Source: Lysobacteraceae bacterium
GTDB lineage: Bacteria; Pseudomonadota; Gammaproteobacteria; Xanthomonadales; Xanthomonadaceae
Length of the DNA stretch: 64,000 bases
Reading direction: 5' to 3'
NCBI GenBank assembly: GCA_026005075.1
Contig: BPKJ01000002.1
Span: 186,001 to 250,000, forward strand
The notes beneath the pieces were generated by a model. That model did no database searches. It saw only the letters and a program-made list of their open reading frames with translations, and was not told the origin of the DNA. Position numbers and translations under genes: made by a program. Below are positions 18,602 to 29,079 of the stretch, in pieces (within the stretch, counting starts at the first letter, position 1; each line of letters begins with the position of its first letter).

Positions 18602-19084
18602 GATCGCCTCGAAGCGGTTGGCGGCGAGGTTCTTGCGCACCCGTTCCGGATCCCAGATCCGGCCGTTCATGGCGATGTAGACACCCGCGGGCAGGCATTG
18701 CACGGCGCCCACCGCGGTGCCGATGTTGAACTCGGCGTCCGAGCCGCGGAAGCGGGCCGGGCTCAGTGCCCCGGTGAGCACGATGGTCTTGCCGGGTAGC
18801 CCCTGCAGCACCTTCGCCGTCTGGATCATGCTGTCGGTGCCGTGGGTGACCAGCACGTGCGGGCACGGCTGTGCCTCGATCGTGCTGCGGATCAGTGCAC
18901 GGTCGGCATCGGTGAGGTGCAGGCTGTCCTTGCGCAGGATCGGAATCACCGTGTAGCGGAAGGCGACCTCCAGCTCCTCCAGCATGCGGCCGATCTGGGG
19001 GTCGCCGATCTGGTAGTCCGACTTGTCGTCGAAGTAGATCTTGTCGATGGTGCCGCCGGTGGTGACGATGCACAGCTCGTTCAT
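18599..19084 (-). CDS. Asparaginase family protein, N-terminal domain only
   Basis: The 161-residue protein has both catalytic motifs of the asparaginase N-terminal domain: TTGGTIDKIY at 8-17 and HGTDSMIQTA in the middle (VTHGTDS). Full enzymes have about 330 residues, so the C-terminal domain, which completes the active site from a neighbouring subunit, is absent. The frame ends cleanly and the next gene follows, so it does not look freshly broken. Short asparaginase-domain proteins exist in proteobacteria, but their activity is uncertain. It converges with purK. Confidence 0.82.
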   Translation of the reverse strand: MNELCIVTTGGTIDKIYFDDKSDYQIGDPQIGRMLEELEVAFRYTVIPILRKDSLHLTDADRALIRSTIEAQPCPHVLVTHGTDSMIQTAKVLQGLPGKTIVLTGALSPARFRGSDAEFNIGTAVGAVQCLPAGVYIAMNGRIWDPERVRKNLAANRFEAI

Positions 19085-19118
19085 GGCCGGATCCGGGTGG
19101 ATGCGCGCGGGGGCAGGA

Positions 19119-19475
19119 TTATAGGCGTGGGGCCGCCTGGCGTGCGGCCCGGCGGCGTTGCAGGCCGTCGGCGCCGACCGCCAGCACCAGCGCGCTCGCG
19201 ACGATGGCCTCGAGCAGGCCCGGAAGACGCAAGGCGGGCACCGCCCAGGCTTCCATCACCCCGTGGCAGAAGTACGGCAGCGCCAGCACGCCGGACCAGA
19301 ACGGCGCCGTGCGTGCCCCGCGCAGTTGGAGCAGGACCGCGGGCAGCAGGGGCAGCCAGGCGAGGCTCAGGGCCAGCCACGCAGGAACGATCGCGGGCGG
19401 GTCCAGGGCCAGGTACCAGACCGCCTGCAGCACGACCAGCCCCCACAGCAGCAGGCGCGCCAGCCGGGCCGCCAT
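19119..19475 (-). CDS. DUF2069-type inner membrane protein
   Basis: ATG 19475 gives 118 residues with four hydrophobic segments (LLLWGLVVLQAVWYLAL, WLALSLAWLPLLPAVLLQL, GVLALPYFCHGVMEAW, LLEAIVASALVLAVGADG) and a basic tail. The plan and its place directly after wrbA fit DUF2069 (PF09842), a family of unknown function often found with wrbA in gammaproteobacteria. One nucleotide separates it from the wrbA stop, so the two are surely coexpressed. No function can be assigned. Confidence 0.75.
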   Translation of the reverse strand: MAARLARLLLWGLVVLQAVWYLALDPPAIVPAWLALSLAWLPLLPAVLLQLRGARTAPFWSGVLALPYFCHGVMEAWAVPALRLPGLLEAIVASALVLAVGADGLQRRRAARQAAPRL

Positions 19476-19476
19476 C

Positions 19477-21428
<1,952 letters not shown>

Positions 21429-21446
21429 GTCACGGAGCCTGCGACG

Positions 21447-21926
21447 ATGCGCCCGATCCTTCTGCTGGCGGCCCTTGCCCTGATCCTGCCCGCGGCCCTC
21501 GCGGCGAATGCGCCGCCCACGCCCGCCCCGGCGCTGGTGGTGCAGACACTGGACCACGGGCGCTTCGACCTTGCGGCCGAACGCGGCCGCTGGATCCTGG
21601 TCAACTTCTGGGCCACCTGGTGTGCCCCCTGCCTGAAGGAGATGCCCGAGCTGGATGCCTTCGACCGCGAAAGCGAGGAGGTCCGGGTGATCGGTCTGGC
21701 CTTCGAGGAGACCTCGGAGGAAGACCTGCGCGCCTTCCTGCGTACCCGTCCGGTGTCCTACCCGATCGCGCTGGTCGATCCCTATGCACCACCAGCAGGC
21801 TGGGACGCACCGCGCGGCTTGCCGCTCAGCGTGCTGATCGACCCCGAGGGGCGGCGGGTGCGCACCTTCCTCGGGCCGGTGACGGCGGCCGAACTCCGCT
21901 CGGCGATGGAGGCGGCCGATGACTGA
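21447..21926 (+). CDS. TlpA-like periplasmic thioredoxin
   Basis: The 159-residue protein starts with an N-terminal signal peptide (MRPILLLAALALILPAALA). The thioredoxin motif is VNFWATWCAPCLKEMPEL with Cys59 and Cys62. The region VIGLAFEETSEEDLRAFL and the cis-Pro before LSVLIDPEGR (GLPLSVLID) complete the fold. It probably reduces or isomerises disulfides in the periplasm, as do TlpA/ResA proteins; the target is not evident from the neighbours. It overlaps the acylphosphatase start by 8 nt. Confidence 0.88.
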   Translation: MRPILLLAALALILPAALAANAPPTPAPALVVQTLDHGRFDLAAERGRWILVNFWATWCAPCLKEMPELDAFDRESEEVRVIGLAFEETSEEDLRAFLRTRPVSYPIALVDPYAPPAGWDAPRGLPLSVLIDPEGRRVRTFLGPVTAAELRSAMEAADD

Positions 21927-22188
21927 GGCGCGGCGGTTCCTGGTCTCGGGGCGCGTGCAGGGGGTCGGGTTCCGGGCCGCGACCCGCGGCGTGGCGCGCG
22001 AGCTCGGACTCTCGGGCCACGCGATCAACCTCCCCGACGGGCGTGTCGAGGTGGTGGCCGAAGGGCCGGTCCCGGCCCTGGATGCGTTGCAGGCGTGGCT
22101 GGGGCGAGGCCCGTTGCCGGCACGCGTGGACGGGCTGACGGCCGAGCGCATCCCGGCGACCGGCCGGGAGGGCTTCCGTACCGGCTGA
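21919..22188 (+). CDS. acyP: Acylphosphatase
   Basis: At 89 residues it has the standard length. The signature VSGRVQGVGFRAAT contains the phosphate-binding Arg, and the catalytic Asn is in GHAINLPDGRVEVVAEG, where the usual motif is GWVRNxxDGxVE; the Trp/Val positions differ (GHAIN). It hydrolyses acyl phosphates in the cytoplasm. Its start lies within the end of the TlpA-like gene, so it is translationally coupled to it. Confidence 0.9.
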   Translation: MTEARRFLVSGRVQGVGFRAATRGVARELGLSGHAINLPDGRVEVVAEGPVPALDALQAWLGRGPLPARVDGLTAERIPATGREGFRTG

Positions 22189-22266
22189 GCGGGATCCGCC
22201 GGCGTGCGCCCAGCAGAACCCGGAACGAGCCCGGACGACCCCTATCGCGGGGACGCTGCGCCTAGC

Positions 22267-23373
22267 ATGGCGGGGCACCGCTCCGCGCGCAGGGACATGA
22301 AGCTCGACCTCGCCACCGCCGACACCAACCGGCTGTTCTGGCAGCTGCAAATCAGCGGCTGGCTGGGCGTGGCCGTGTTCAGCTACCTCACCGCGCTGGT
22401 CAACGGCCGTTCCTGGGATGCCTGGCAGATCACGCTTCCGGTCTACCTCGTCGGCTTTCTCGGCACCCTCGGACTGCGCTACCTGCTGCGGCTGTGGCGC
22501 GGGCTCGCGCCGCTGCCGCTGGCGGTGGCGATGCTGCTCCCGGCCGCGCTGGTGGGCGGTGCGATGAGCGTCACCCTGGGCATTGCATGGGTGCTCAAGG
22601 AGCCGGACAAGAGCGTCGAGACCAGCCGCTGGCTGGGTGCGATGGTCGGCTACACCTACCTGATCCTTGCCTGGACCTTCCTCTACATCACCTTGCGTTT
22701 CTACCGCGAGTTGCAGATCCAGACCCGGCAGACACTGCAGGCGACCGCGATGGCGCATCAGGCGCAGCTGAAGATGCTGCGCTACCAGCTCAACCCGCAT
22801 TTCCTCTTCAACACCCTCAACGCCATCTCGACCCTGATCCTCGACCGCGATACCCGCACCGCGAACCGGATGGTGCAGGCGCTCTCCGCCTTCCTGCGCC
22901 ATTCGCTGGACAGCGACCCGATGCAGAGGGTCAGCCTGCGCCAGGAGCTCGAGGCGATCCAGCTTTATCTGGACATCGAGAAGCTGCGCTTCGGTGACCG
23001 GCTGCGCTTGCGCTTGGACGTGGAAGAGGCGTGCAAGGATGCCCTGCTGCCGTCGCTGCTGCTGCAACCGCTGATCGAGAACGCGATCAAGTACGCCGTG
23101 GCCGGCCGGGTCGAGGGCGGCGAGATCGCGATCCTCGCCCGCCGGTGCGGTCCGCTGCTGGAACTCGTGGTGCAGGACGACGGCCCCGGCTGCGGCGAGC
23201 AGGGTCCGGAGCCGGCCGGTGACGGCCACGGTGTCGGGCTGGCCAACACCCGCGACCGTCTGCGCGTGCTCTACGGGGACCGTCAGCAGTTTTCCGCGGG
23301 AAACCGCGAGGGCGGCGGCTTCGAGGTGCGCATGCGACTGCCGCTGGAACTGTCCGGCCGGAGGCCGGTCTGA
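22267..23373 (+). CDS. LytS/AlgZ-type sensor histidine kinase
   Basis: The frame is open from a GTG at 22204, but codons before 22267 have A/T in many third positions, unlike the rest, so I start at ATG 22267 (368 residues); ATG 22297 is also possible. Four transmembrane segments precede a His-kinase domain of the LytS class: the phosphoacceptor His178 lies in LRYQLNPHFLFNTLNAIS, then LQPLIENAIKYAV (N box) and DDGPGCG, GHGVGLANTRDRL (G boxes). It has no periplasmic sensor domain. With the LytTR regulator 84 bp downstream it forms a two-component system like AlgZ/AlgR. The signal is unknown. Confidence 0.9.
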   Translation: MAGHRSARRDMKLDLATADTNRLFWQLQISGWLGVAVFSYLTALVNGRSWDAWQITLPVYLVGFLGTLGLRYLLRLWRGLAPLPLAVAMLLPAALVGGAMSVTLGIAWVLKEPDKSVETSRWLGAMVGYTYLILAWTFLYITLRFYRELQIQTRQTLQATAMAHQAQLKMLRYQLNPHFLFNTLNAISTLILDRDTRTANRMVQALSAFLRHSLDSDPMQRVSLRQELEAIQLYLDIEKLRFGDRLRLRLDVEEACKDALLPSLLLQPLIENAIKYAVAGRVEGGEIAILARRCGPLLELVVQDDGPGCGEQGPEPAGDGHGVGLANTRDRLRVLYGDRQQFSAGNREGGGFEVRMRLPLELSGRRPV

Positions 23374-23457
23374 GCCACGGCCGGGCATGACCGGTGGCAC
23401 ATGTCCTGCCGATGTCTCCCGGGTAGTTTCCTGCCGATCCCAGCCTCGCGATCCGCC

Positions 23458-24273
23458 ATGACCCGAACCATCCGTGCCCTGATCGTCGACGACGAGCCGC
23501 TTGCGCGACGCGGCCTCGAGCTGCGGCTGCAGGCCTACCCCGAGGTCGAGGTGCTCGATCAGTGCGCGCACGGCGAGGCCTTGCTGCAGCGTCTCGCGCA
23601 GGGCATGGAGCCGGATGTGATCTTCCTCGACGTGCAGATGCCGGGGATGGACGGCTTTCAGACCCTCGCCGCCATCCCCGAGGAGCGGCGGCCGCTGGTG
23701 GTGTTCGTCACCGCCTTCGATCAGCATGCCGTGCAGGCCTTCGAGGCCTGTGCGCTGGATTACCTGCTCAAGCCCGTCGAGGACGAGCGCCTTGCGAGGA
23801 CCCTGGAGCGGGTGCGCGAGGCGCTGCAGGGACGCGGCGCGGAGGACCAGCGCGAGCGCCTTCTGGCGCTGCTGCGAAGGATCTCCGGCCGTCCCGACCT
23901 GCAGCTGGAGGAAGCGCTGGCCGATCCGTTCGAGCGCGGGGCCGGGCGCGATCCGGAGGTGCTGGCCATTCGCGATGCCGGCCGCATCCTGCGCGTGCCG
24001 CTCGACAGCATCCGCTGGATCGAGGCCGCAGGCGACTACATGTGCATCAACACCGACGACGGAACCCACGTGCTCAGGGCGACCCTGCGCGATTTGGAGA
24101 ACCAGCTCGATCCCGGCCGCTTCCAGCGTGTTCACCGCTCCAGCATCGTCAACATCCGCAGGGTCCGGTCGCTGCGTCCGCACATCAACGGCGAGTATTT
24201 CCTCCAGCTCGATTCCGGCCACGAGGTCAAGCTCAGCCGGAGCTACCGCGACAAGCTCGACCTGCTGCGCTAG
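23458..24273 (+). CDS. LytTR-type response regulator
   Basis: I choose ATG 23458 because an in-frame ATG at 23401 adds a Cys-rich, low-quality extension. The 271-residue protein has a receiver domain with DDE at 11-13, phosphoacceptor Asp58 (FLDVQMPGMDG), the Thr of FVTAFDQH and Lys of YLLKPVED. The C-terminal LytTR DNA-binding domain (about 165-270) shows IRWIEAAGDYMCINTDDG, FQRVHRSSIVNIRRV and LDSGHEVKLSRSYRDKL. It is the partner of the upstream kinase. LytTR regulators control envelope, alginate or virulence genes; here the targets are unknown. Confidence 0.93.
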   Translation: MTRTIRALIVDDEPLARRGLELRLQAYPEVEVLDQCAHGEALLQRLAQGMEPDVIFLDVQMPGMDGFQTLAAIPEERRPLVVFVTAFDQHAVQAFEACALDYLLKPVEDERLARTLERVREALQGRGAEDQRERLLALLRRISGRPDLQLEEALADPFERGAGRDPEVLAIRDAGRILRVPLDSIRWIEAAGDYMCINTDDGTHVLRATLRDLENQLDPGRFQRVHRSSIVNIRRVRSLRPHINGEYFLQLDSGHEVKLSRSYRDKLDLLR

Positions 24274-24282
24274 CTGCCGGGC

Positions 24283-25580
24283 TCAGGGGTTGATCGGCTC
24301 GATCCCGACCTCGTAGCGCTCGCGTTCGGGCTTGCCGGGAAGGGGCGGGAGGACGATCTCGGCTGCGGGCAGATCGACATCCGGAAAGCGGTCGAGGAGG
24401 TGGCGGATCAGGGCCAGCCTGCCCCGGCGCTGGTCGTTGAAGTTCACCACCGTCCACGGCGCAAAGCGCGTGTGGGTGGCGCGGAACATGGCGTCACGCG
24501 CCAGTCCGTACTCGCGGTACCGCATCCTGGCGGCAAGGTCCACCTCGGAGAGCTTCCAGCGCTTGAGCGGGTCGGCCGCCCGCTCGGCGAGACGCTGCTC
24601 CTGGATGCGCTGGTCCACGGCCAGCCAGTACTTGGCGACGTGGATCCCGTCCTCGACCAGCATGCGTTCGAAGATGGGCGCCTGCCGCAGGAAGGACGCG
24701 TACTGCTCCGGTGTGCAGAAGCCCATCACCTTCTCGACCCCTGCGCGGTTGTACCAGCTGCGGTCGAAGAGGACGATCTCCCCCGCGGCGGGCAAGTGCG
24801 CGACGTAGCGCTGGAAGTACCACTGCCCCTGCTCGCGCTCGTTGGGCTTGGGCAGCGCCACGACCCTGCACAGGCGCGGATTGAGGCAGTCGGCGATGGC
24901 GCGGATGGCGCCGCCCTTGCCGGCGGTGTCCCGCCCCTCGAACAGCACCAGGCTGGGGATCTGCTGCACATCGACACCAAGAAGCTCGCGCGTATCGAGC
25001 GGCCGGGGCATCGGGCCACCGGCAACCGGCGCGACTCGGTCGATGGCGCCGGCTGGGAGTTCCTGTTCGTGGCCGTGGACGACCATGCCCGCGTGGCCTT
25101 CACGGCGATCCATCCCGACGAGCGTGCCTCCAGCGCGGTGCAGTTCCTGCGCGACGCCGTGGCGTACTACAGGCGCCTGGGCGTGACGATCAAGCGGGTG
25201 CTGACCGACAACGGTCCGGCCTTCCGTTCCAAGCCGTTCCGGCAGGCTTGCCAGCAACTGGGCATCAGGCAGAAGTTCACCCGCGCGTATCGGCCACAAA
25301 CCAACGGCAAGGCCGAGCGGTTCATCCAGTCGGCGCTGCGTGAGTGGGCCTACGGCTGGATCTACCAAAACTCCGAGCAGCGGCGCCAAGCGCTTCACAG
25401 CTGGCAGCACCACTACAACTGGCATCGCCCCCACCGCGGCATCGGCTGCGTTAGCAGGCGGCCGCCGGTGTGCTGCAGCCAGCGTTGCAGGCGGTTGAGC
25501 TCGAGCTCCATCGGTTCGAGCCGTGCCTCGTAGGCCTTCTTCTTCATCGGCCCGCCCGCGCCCTTGCGCTTGCCCGCCAT
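24283..25580 (-). pseudogene. ppk2: Polyphosphate kinase 2 gene, interrupted by an IS481 fragment
   Basis: The start codon lies at 25580 and codes [21 protein letters not shown]...RLQRWLQHTGGRLL, the usual N-terminal helix of short-chain PPK2. At about 25454 the frame leaves the family. It resumes at about 24951 with LVLFEGRDTAGKGGAI (Walker A), then YFQRYVAHLPAAGEIVLFDRSWYNRAGVE and the rest to the stop at 24283. The intervening roughly 503 bp are transposase sequence on the other strand. PPK2 makes polyphosphate from NTP or NDPs from polyphosphate. As read, no functional kinase can be made unless the insertion is an assembly error. It is followed on its strand by nothing; moaB lies 9 bp upstream. 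Confidence 0.88.
24952..25454 (+). mobile_element. IS481-family transposase fragment (integrase core)
   Basis: The plus strand codes a DDE integrase core: GDLLHIDTKKLARIERPGHR (first Asp), FLFVAVDDHARVAF, VLTDNGPAFRSK (second Asp), YRPQTNGKAERFIQSALREWAYGW (Glu) and HYNWHRPHRGIGC. This is typical of IS481 transposases. Present are only about 160 residues: the N-terminal helix-turn-helix half is missing and the C-terminal end is cut before the usual PxSRL part. No terminal inverted repeats or target duplication are seen. Edges are given to within a few bases, from where the PPK2 homology breaks off. Confidence 0.85.
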
Positions 25581-25589
25581 GGCGGCCCC

Positions 25590-26111
25590 TCAGCGCTCGT
25601 GCAGCCGTGGTGCGAGCGCGGCGAGGTTGCAGGGGCGGGTCGTCGCGTCGAGTTGGGCGCGGATCAGCCGCTCCCAGGCCGTGCGGCAGGCCGAGGTGGA
25701 GCCGGGAAGGCCGAACACGAAGGTGCCGTTCGCCAGCCCGGCGAAGGCGCGGGACTGCAAGGCCGAGGTGCCGATCTCCTCGAAGCTGAGGACGCGAAAC
25801 AGCTCGCCGAACCCGGGCATGGTCTTGTCCAGCAGCGGCAGGATGGCCTCCGGGGTGCTGTCGCGTCCGGTGAAGCCGGTGCCCCCCGTGACCAGGATGA
25901 CGGCGATGCCGGGATCGGCGATCCAGTTGGAGACGATGGCGCGGATCCGGTAGCGGTCGTCCACGCAGAGTTCCCGGGCGAGCACCCGGTGGCCGGCCTC
26001 GGTGGCCGCCGCGGCAAGGTAGGCGCCCGAGGTGTCGTTCTCGAGCGAACGGCTGTCCGAAACGGTCAGTACCGCAAGGCCAAGCGGTGCGGGCGCGGCC
26101 GGCAGGCTCAT
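25590..26111 (-). CDS. moaB: Molybdopterin adenylyltransferase-like protein MoaB
   Basis: The 173-residue protein starts at ATG 26111, whose last bases overlap the stop of the GNAT gene (ATGA). It is of the MoaB/Mog family: [15 protein letters not shown] at the start, [19 protein letters not shown] (the MPT-binding GGTG at 76-79), [26 protein letters not shown] and [18 protein letters not shown]. It acts in molybdenum cofactor synthesis, adenylylating molybdopterin; in E. coli, MoaB itself lacks this activity while the homologues MogA does it, so the exact role is open. No other moa genes are adjacent. Confidence 0.9.
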   Translation of the reverse strand: MSLPAAPAPLGLAVLTVSDSRSLENDTSGAYLAAAATEAGHRVLARELCVDDRYRIRAIVSNWIADPGIAVILVTGGTGFTGRDSTPEAILPLLDKTMPGFGELFRVLSFEEIGTSALQSRAFAGLANGTFVFGLPGSTSACRTAWERLIRAQLDATTRPCNLAALAPRLHER

Positions 26112-26566
26112 GGGGTGGGCTCCAGCGGATAGTGGTAGAGGCAGGTCTCCTCGTCCGGCTCCCAGCCTTGCTCGACGAGGAGAGCCTGGGCGACGGTGTT
26201 CGTGCCCTGGGTCTCCAGCCGCAGGCCGGTCGCGCCGCCGGCGCGCGCCTGCTCGATGCAGGCCGAGAGCAGGGCCCGGCCGATGCCGCGCTTGCGGGCG
26301 TGCGGCGCCACGAACAGATCGTCCAGCCGCCAGATGCGGCCAAGGTGCGCCGACGAGAACGAGGGGAACATCTGGGCGAAGCCGGCCATCTCGTCCGCCG
26401 AGAAGGCGACGAGAAGCACCGCGTCGCCGCGGGCCAGACGCTCGCGAAGAAACGCGCGCGTGAGCTCGGGTTGTGGCGGGCGTCCGAGGAACACCCGGTA
26501 GGCCACGGACAGTTCGCAAAGCGCGGTCAGATCCCCGGTCTGGGCGGGGCGGACGTGGGTGGACAT
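26108..26566 (-). CDS. GNAT-family N-acetyltransferase
   Basis: The 152-residue protein shows the GNAT fold order: RPAQTGDLTALCELSVAYR at the start, then LDDLFVAPHARKRGIGRALLSACIEQA, which holds the acetyl-CoA pyrophosphate loop (RKRGIG), and GLRLETQGTNTVAQALLVEQGWEPDEETCLYHYPL at the end. The acceptor cannot be predicted. It overlaps moaB by 4 nt and is likely cotranscribed with it and, before the insertion, with ppk2. Confidence 0.9.
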   Translation of the reverse strand: MSTHVRPAQTGDLTALCELSVAYRVFLGRPPQPELTRAFLRERLARGDAVLLVAFSADEMAGFAQMFPSFSSAHLGRIWRLDDLFVAPHARKRGIGRALLSACIEQARAGGATGLRLETQGTNTVAQALLVEQGWEPDEETCLYHYPLEPTP

Positions 26567-26680
26567 GCGGCGTTCCGCAGGGCTGGGCAGTGCCCGGTAC
26601 GGCCGATTATGGCCGAGGAAGGCGCGGGCGTCCCGGCCACGCAGCGTGCCGGAGGCATGCCGTGCCCGCCCCGGGGCGTC

Positions 26681-27763
26681 TCAGCCCACGCCCAGCGCGG
26701 CCAGCTGGTCGGCCTGGTATTCGCGGGTGAGGCGTTCGACCAGCTCGTCCAGATCGCCCTCGAGGATCTCCGGCAGCCGGTACAGGGTGAGGCCCTCGAC
26801 GCGGTGGTCGGTGATCCGCCCCTGCGGATAGTTGTAGGTGCGGATGCGCTGGCTGCGGTCGCCGCTGCCGACCTGGAGGCGGCGCGACTCCGCCTGCGCG
26901 GCGGTCTGCCGGCTGCGCTCCTCGTCCAGCAGCCGGGCCTTGAGCAGCGAGATCGCGCGCGCACGGTTCTTGTGCTGGCTGCGCTCTTCCTGGCACTCGA
27001 CCACGATGCCGGTGGGAAGGTGGGTGATGCGGATCGCCGAGTCGGTCTTGTTGACGTGCTGACCGCCGGCGCCCGAGGCGCGAAAGGTGTCGATCTTCAG
27101 ATCGGCATCGCGGAGCTCGACGTCCTCGATCTCTTCCATCTCCGGCAGGATGGCCACCGTGGCCGCGGAGGTGTGGATCCGCCCCTGGGATTCGGTCGCC
27201 GGCACCCGCTGCACGCGGTGGGTGCCGGACTCGAACTTGAGCCGCGAGTAGGCGCCCGCGCCCTCGATCCGGGCCACGATTTCCCGGTAGCCGCCGTGTT
27301 CGCCGGGGTTGGCCGAGACCACATCCACCCGCCAGCCCTTGCGTTCGGCATAGCGGCAGTACATGCGGAAAAGGTCGCCGGCAAACAGGGCCGCCTCGTC
27401 GCCTCCGGTGCCGGCGCGGATCTCGAGGAAGAGGTTGGCCTGGTCGCGCGGGTCGGGCGGGATGAGCAGCACCGCGAGCGCGGCCTCGAGCTCCTCGAGG
27501 CGTCGGCTCTGGGTGGCGATTTCCTCCTCGGCGAGGTCGGCGAGCTCGGGGTCGGCCCGCATCGCCTCGGCGGCGGCGAGGTCGCGCCGCGCGCGATCCA
27601 GCTCGGCAAGGCCCCTGGCCACCGGCTCCAGCCGCGCGTATTCCTGCGACAGGCTGCGGAACCTCGCGGCATCGGCGACCGTGTCCGGGTCGGCGAGGAG
27701 CCGGCCGACTTCTTCGTGGCGCTCGGCCAGTGCCTCCAGCCTGCGGCGCATTCCCGGGCTCAT
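26681..27763 (-). CDS. prfA: Peptide chain release factor 1
   Basis: The 360-residue protein matches E. coli RF1 exactly in length. The tripeptide PAT at 188-190 reads UAA/UAG stop codons, and GGQ at 233-235 ([20 protein letters not shown]) promotes peptide release; the Gln is normally methylated by PrmC. prmC is not directly adjacent here. Its start codon overlaps the hemA stop by 4 nt (ATGA), the common hemA-prfA arrangement of gammaproteobacteria. Confidence 0.98.
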   Translation of the reverse strand: MSPGMRRRLEALAERHEEVGRLLADPDTVADAARFRSLSQEYARLEPVARGLAELDRARRDLAAAEAMRADPELADLAEEEIATQSRRLEELEAALAVLLIPPDPRDQANLFLEIRAGTGGDEAALFAGDLFRMYCRYAERKGWRVDVVSANPGEHGGYREIVARIEGAGAYSRLKFESGTHRVQRVPATESQGRIHTSAATVAILPEMEEIEDVELRDADLKIDTFRASGAGGQHVNKTDSAIRITHLPTGIVVECQEERSQHKNRARAISLLKARLLDEERSRQTAAQAESRRLQVGSGDRSQRIRTYNYPQGRITDHRVEGLTLYRLPEILEGDLDELVERLTREYQADQLAALGVG

Positions 27764-29034
27764 CGCTCGCCCGTCCCGCCTGCCGGGTCGAGACCGAACA
27801 GCCGCTGGGCGGCGCGAACCGTCTCGAGGTCACCGCGCAGCGCGGCCTCGCGGAGACCGGCGCTCGGGGCGTGGAGCAGCTTGTTGGTCAGGCCGTGGGC
27901 CAGCTGCTCGACGACCTGCCGCGGGTCGCGGCCCGCAGCCAGCGCCGCCCGCGCCTTCTCCAGCAGCGCGTCGCGTTCGGCCTCGGCGCGGGCGCGCAGG
28001 GCCTTGAGGGCGTCGTGCCGGCCGCTCGCCTGCCACCAGGCCATGAAATGTTCGACCTGCAGGTCGATGATCGCCTCGGCTTCCACGGCGGCCTCGCGGC
28101 GCGAGCGCCGGCTCTCCTCCACGACCTGGTCGAGGTCGTCGACGGTGTAGAGGTAGACGTCTTCCAGGTCCGCCACGGCCGGCTCGATGTCGCGCGGCAC
28201 GGCGAGGTCCAGCAGCAGCATCGGACGATGCCGGCGCGCGCGGCTCGCCTCGCGCACCAGTGCGGCGGACAGGACGGGTTCGCGGGCCGCGGTCGCGCTG
28301 AACACGATGTCCGCTTCCGGCAGGTGGCGGTGCAGCTCGGTCAGGGGCAGGGCGAAGCCGCCGAACCGGCTCGCCAGCGCCTGGGCGTGGGCCAGGGTGC
28401 GGTTGGCAAACAGCATGCGCTGGGTGCGGTGCTCGGCAAGGTGGCGGGCGGCCAGCTCGATGGTGTCTCCGGCCCCGACCAGCAGCACGGTGGCCCCGTC
28501 GAGTTCGGTGAACACCTGGCGGGCCAGCCGCACGGCGGCGAAGGCCACCGACACCGGCAGGGCGCCGATGCGGGTATCGGTGCGGACCCGCTTGGCCACG
28601 GCAAAGGCATGCTGGAACAGCCGGTCCAGGGCCCTGTCGAGGCCACCGTGCGCACGCGCCGCACTCCATGCCTGCTTGACCTGGCCCAGGATCTGCGGCT
28701 CGCCGAGCACCAGCGAGTCGAGCCCGGTCGCGACCCGGAACAGGTGGCGAACCGCGGCTTCGTCGCGGTGGACATAGAGGTAGGACTGGAGCATGGCCGG
28801 GTCCAGCCCGCGGCGGTCGGCCAGCCATGCGCCCACCGCCTCGGCGCGGTTCGCCTCGGCCCGGCAATAGACCTCGGTGCGGTTGCAGGTCGAGAGGATG
28901 GCGGCCTCGTGCACCCCTTCGAGCGAAGCCAGCTCGCGCGCGGCCGGGCCGCAGTCCCCCGCGTCGAAGGCAAGCCGCTCGCGCAGGGCGAGCGGGGCGG
29001 TCGCGTGGTTGAGTCCCAGGGCGAGCAGGGGCAT
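27760..29034 (-). CDS. hemA: Glutamyl-tRNA reductase
   Basis: ATG 29034 gives 424 residues (E. coli 418). [17 protein letters not shown] is at the start, the catalytic Cys50 lies in [13 protein letters not shown], and [14 protein letters not shown] and the NADPH-binding [17 protein letters not shown] follow, with the C-terminal dimerisation helix at the end. It reduces Glu-tRNA(Glu) to glutamate-1-semialdehyde, the first step of C5 haem synthesis. Coupling to prfA by overlap and divergence from a TPR/lolB/ispE unit 45 bp away are as in Xanthomonas. Confidence 0.98.
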   Translation of the reverse strand: MPLLALGLNHATAPLALRERLAFDAGDCGPAARELASLEGVHEAAILSTCNRTEVYCRAEANRAEAVGAWLADRRGLDPAMLQSYLYVHRDEAAVRHLFRVATGLDSLVLGEPQILGQVKQAWSAARAHGGLDRALDRLFQHAFAVAKRVRTDTRIGALPVSVAFAAVRLARQVFTELDGATVLLVGAGDTIELAARHLAEHRTQRMLFANRTLAHAQALASRFGGFALPLTELHRHLPEADIVFSATAAREPVLSAALVREASRARRHRPMLLLDLAVPRDIEPAVADLEDVYLYTVDDLDQVVEESRRSRREAAVEAEAIIDLQVEHFMAWWQASGRHDALKALRARAEAERDALLEKARAALAAGRDPRQVVEQLAHGLTNKLLHAPSAGLREAALRGDLETVRAAQRLFGLDPAGGTGER

Positions 29035-29079
29035 GCGGTAAGCTAGGCGGCCTTGAAGGGTTCGGTTCCGAGGCAGTTC

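Noticed and set aside
24952-25454. A complete, active insertion sequence
   Set aside because: The transposase lacks its N-terminal DNA-binding half and its C-terminus, and no terminal inverted repeats or target duplication are visible.
24400-25533. A single plus-strand frame of 377 codons joining sequence opposite ppk2 with the transposase core
   Set aside because: Only the part from about 24952 resembles a protein; the first 180 codons are the antisense of PPK2, so this is not a real fusion gene.
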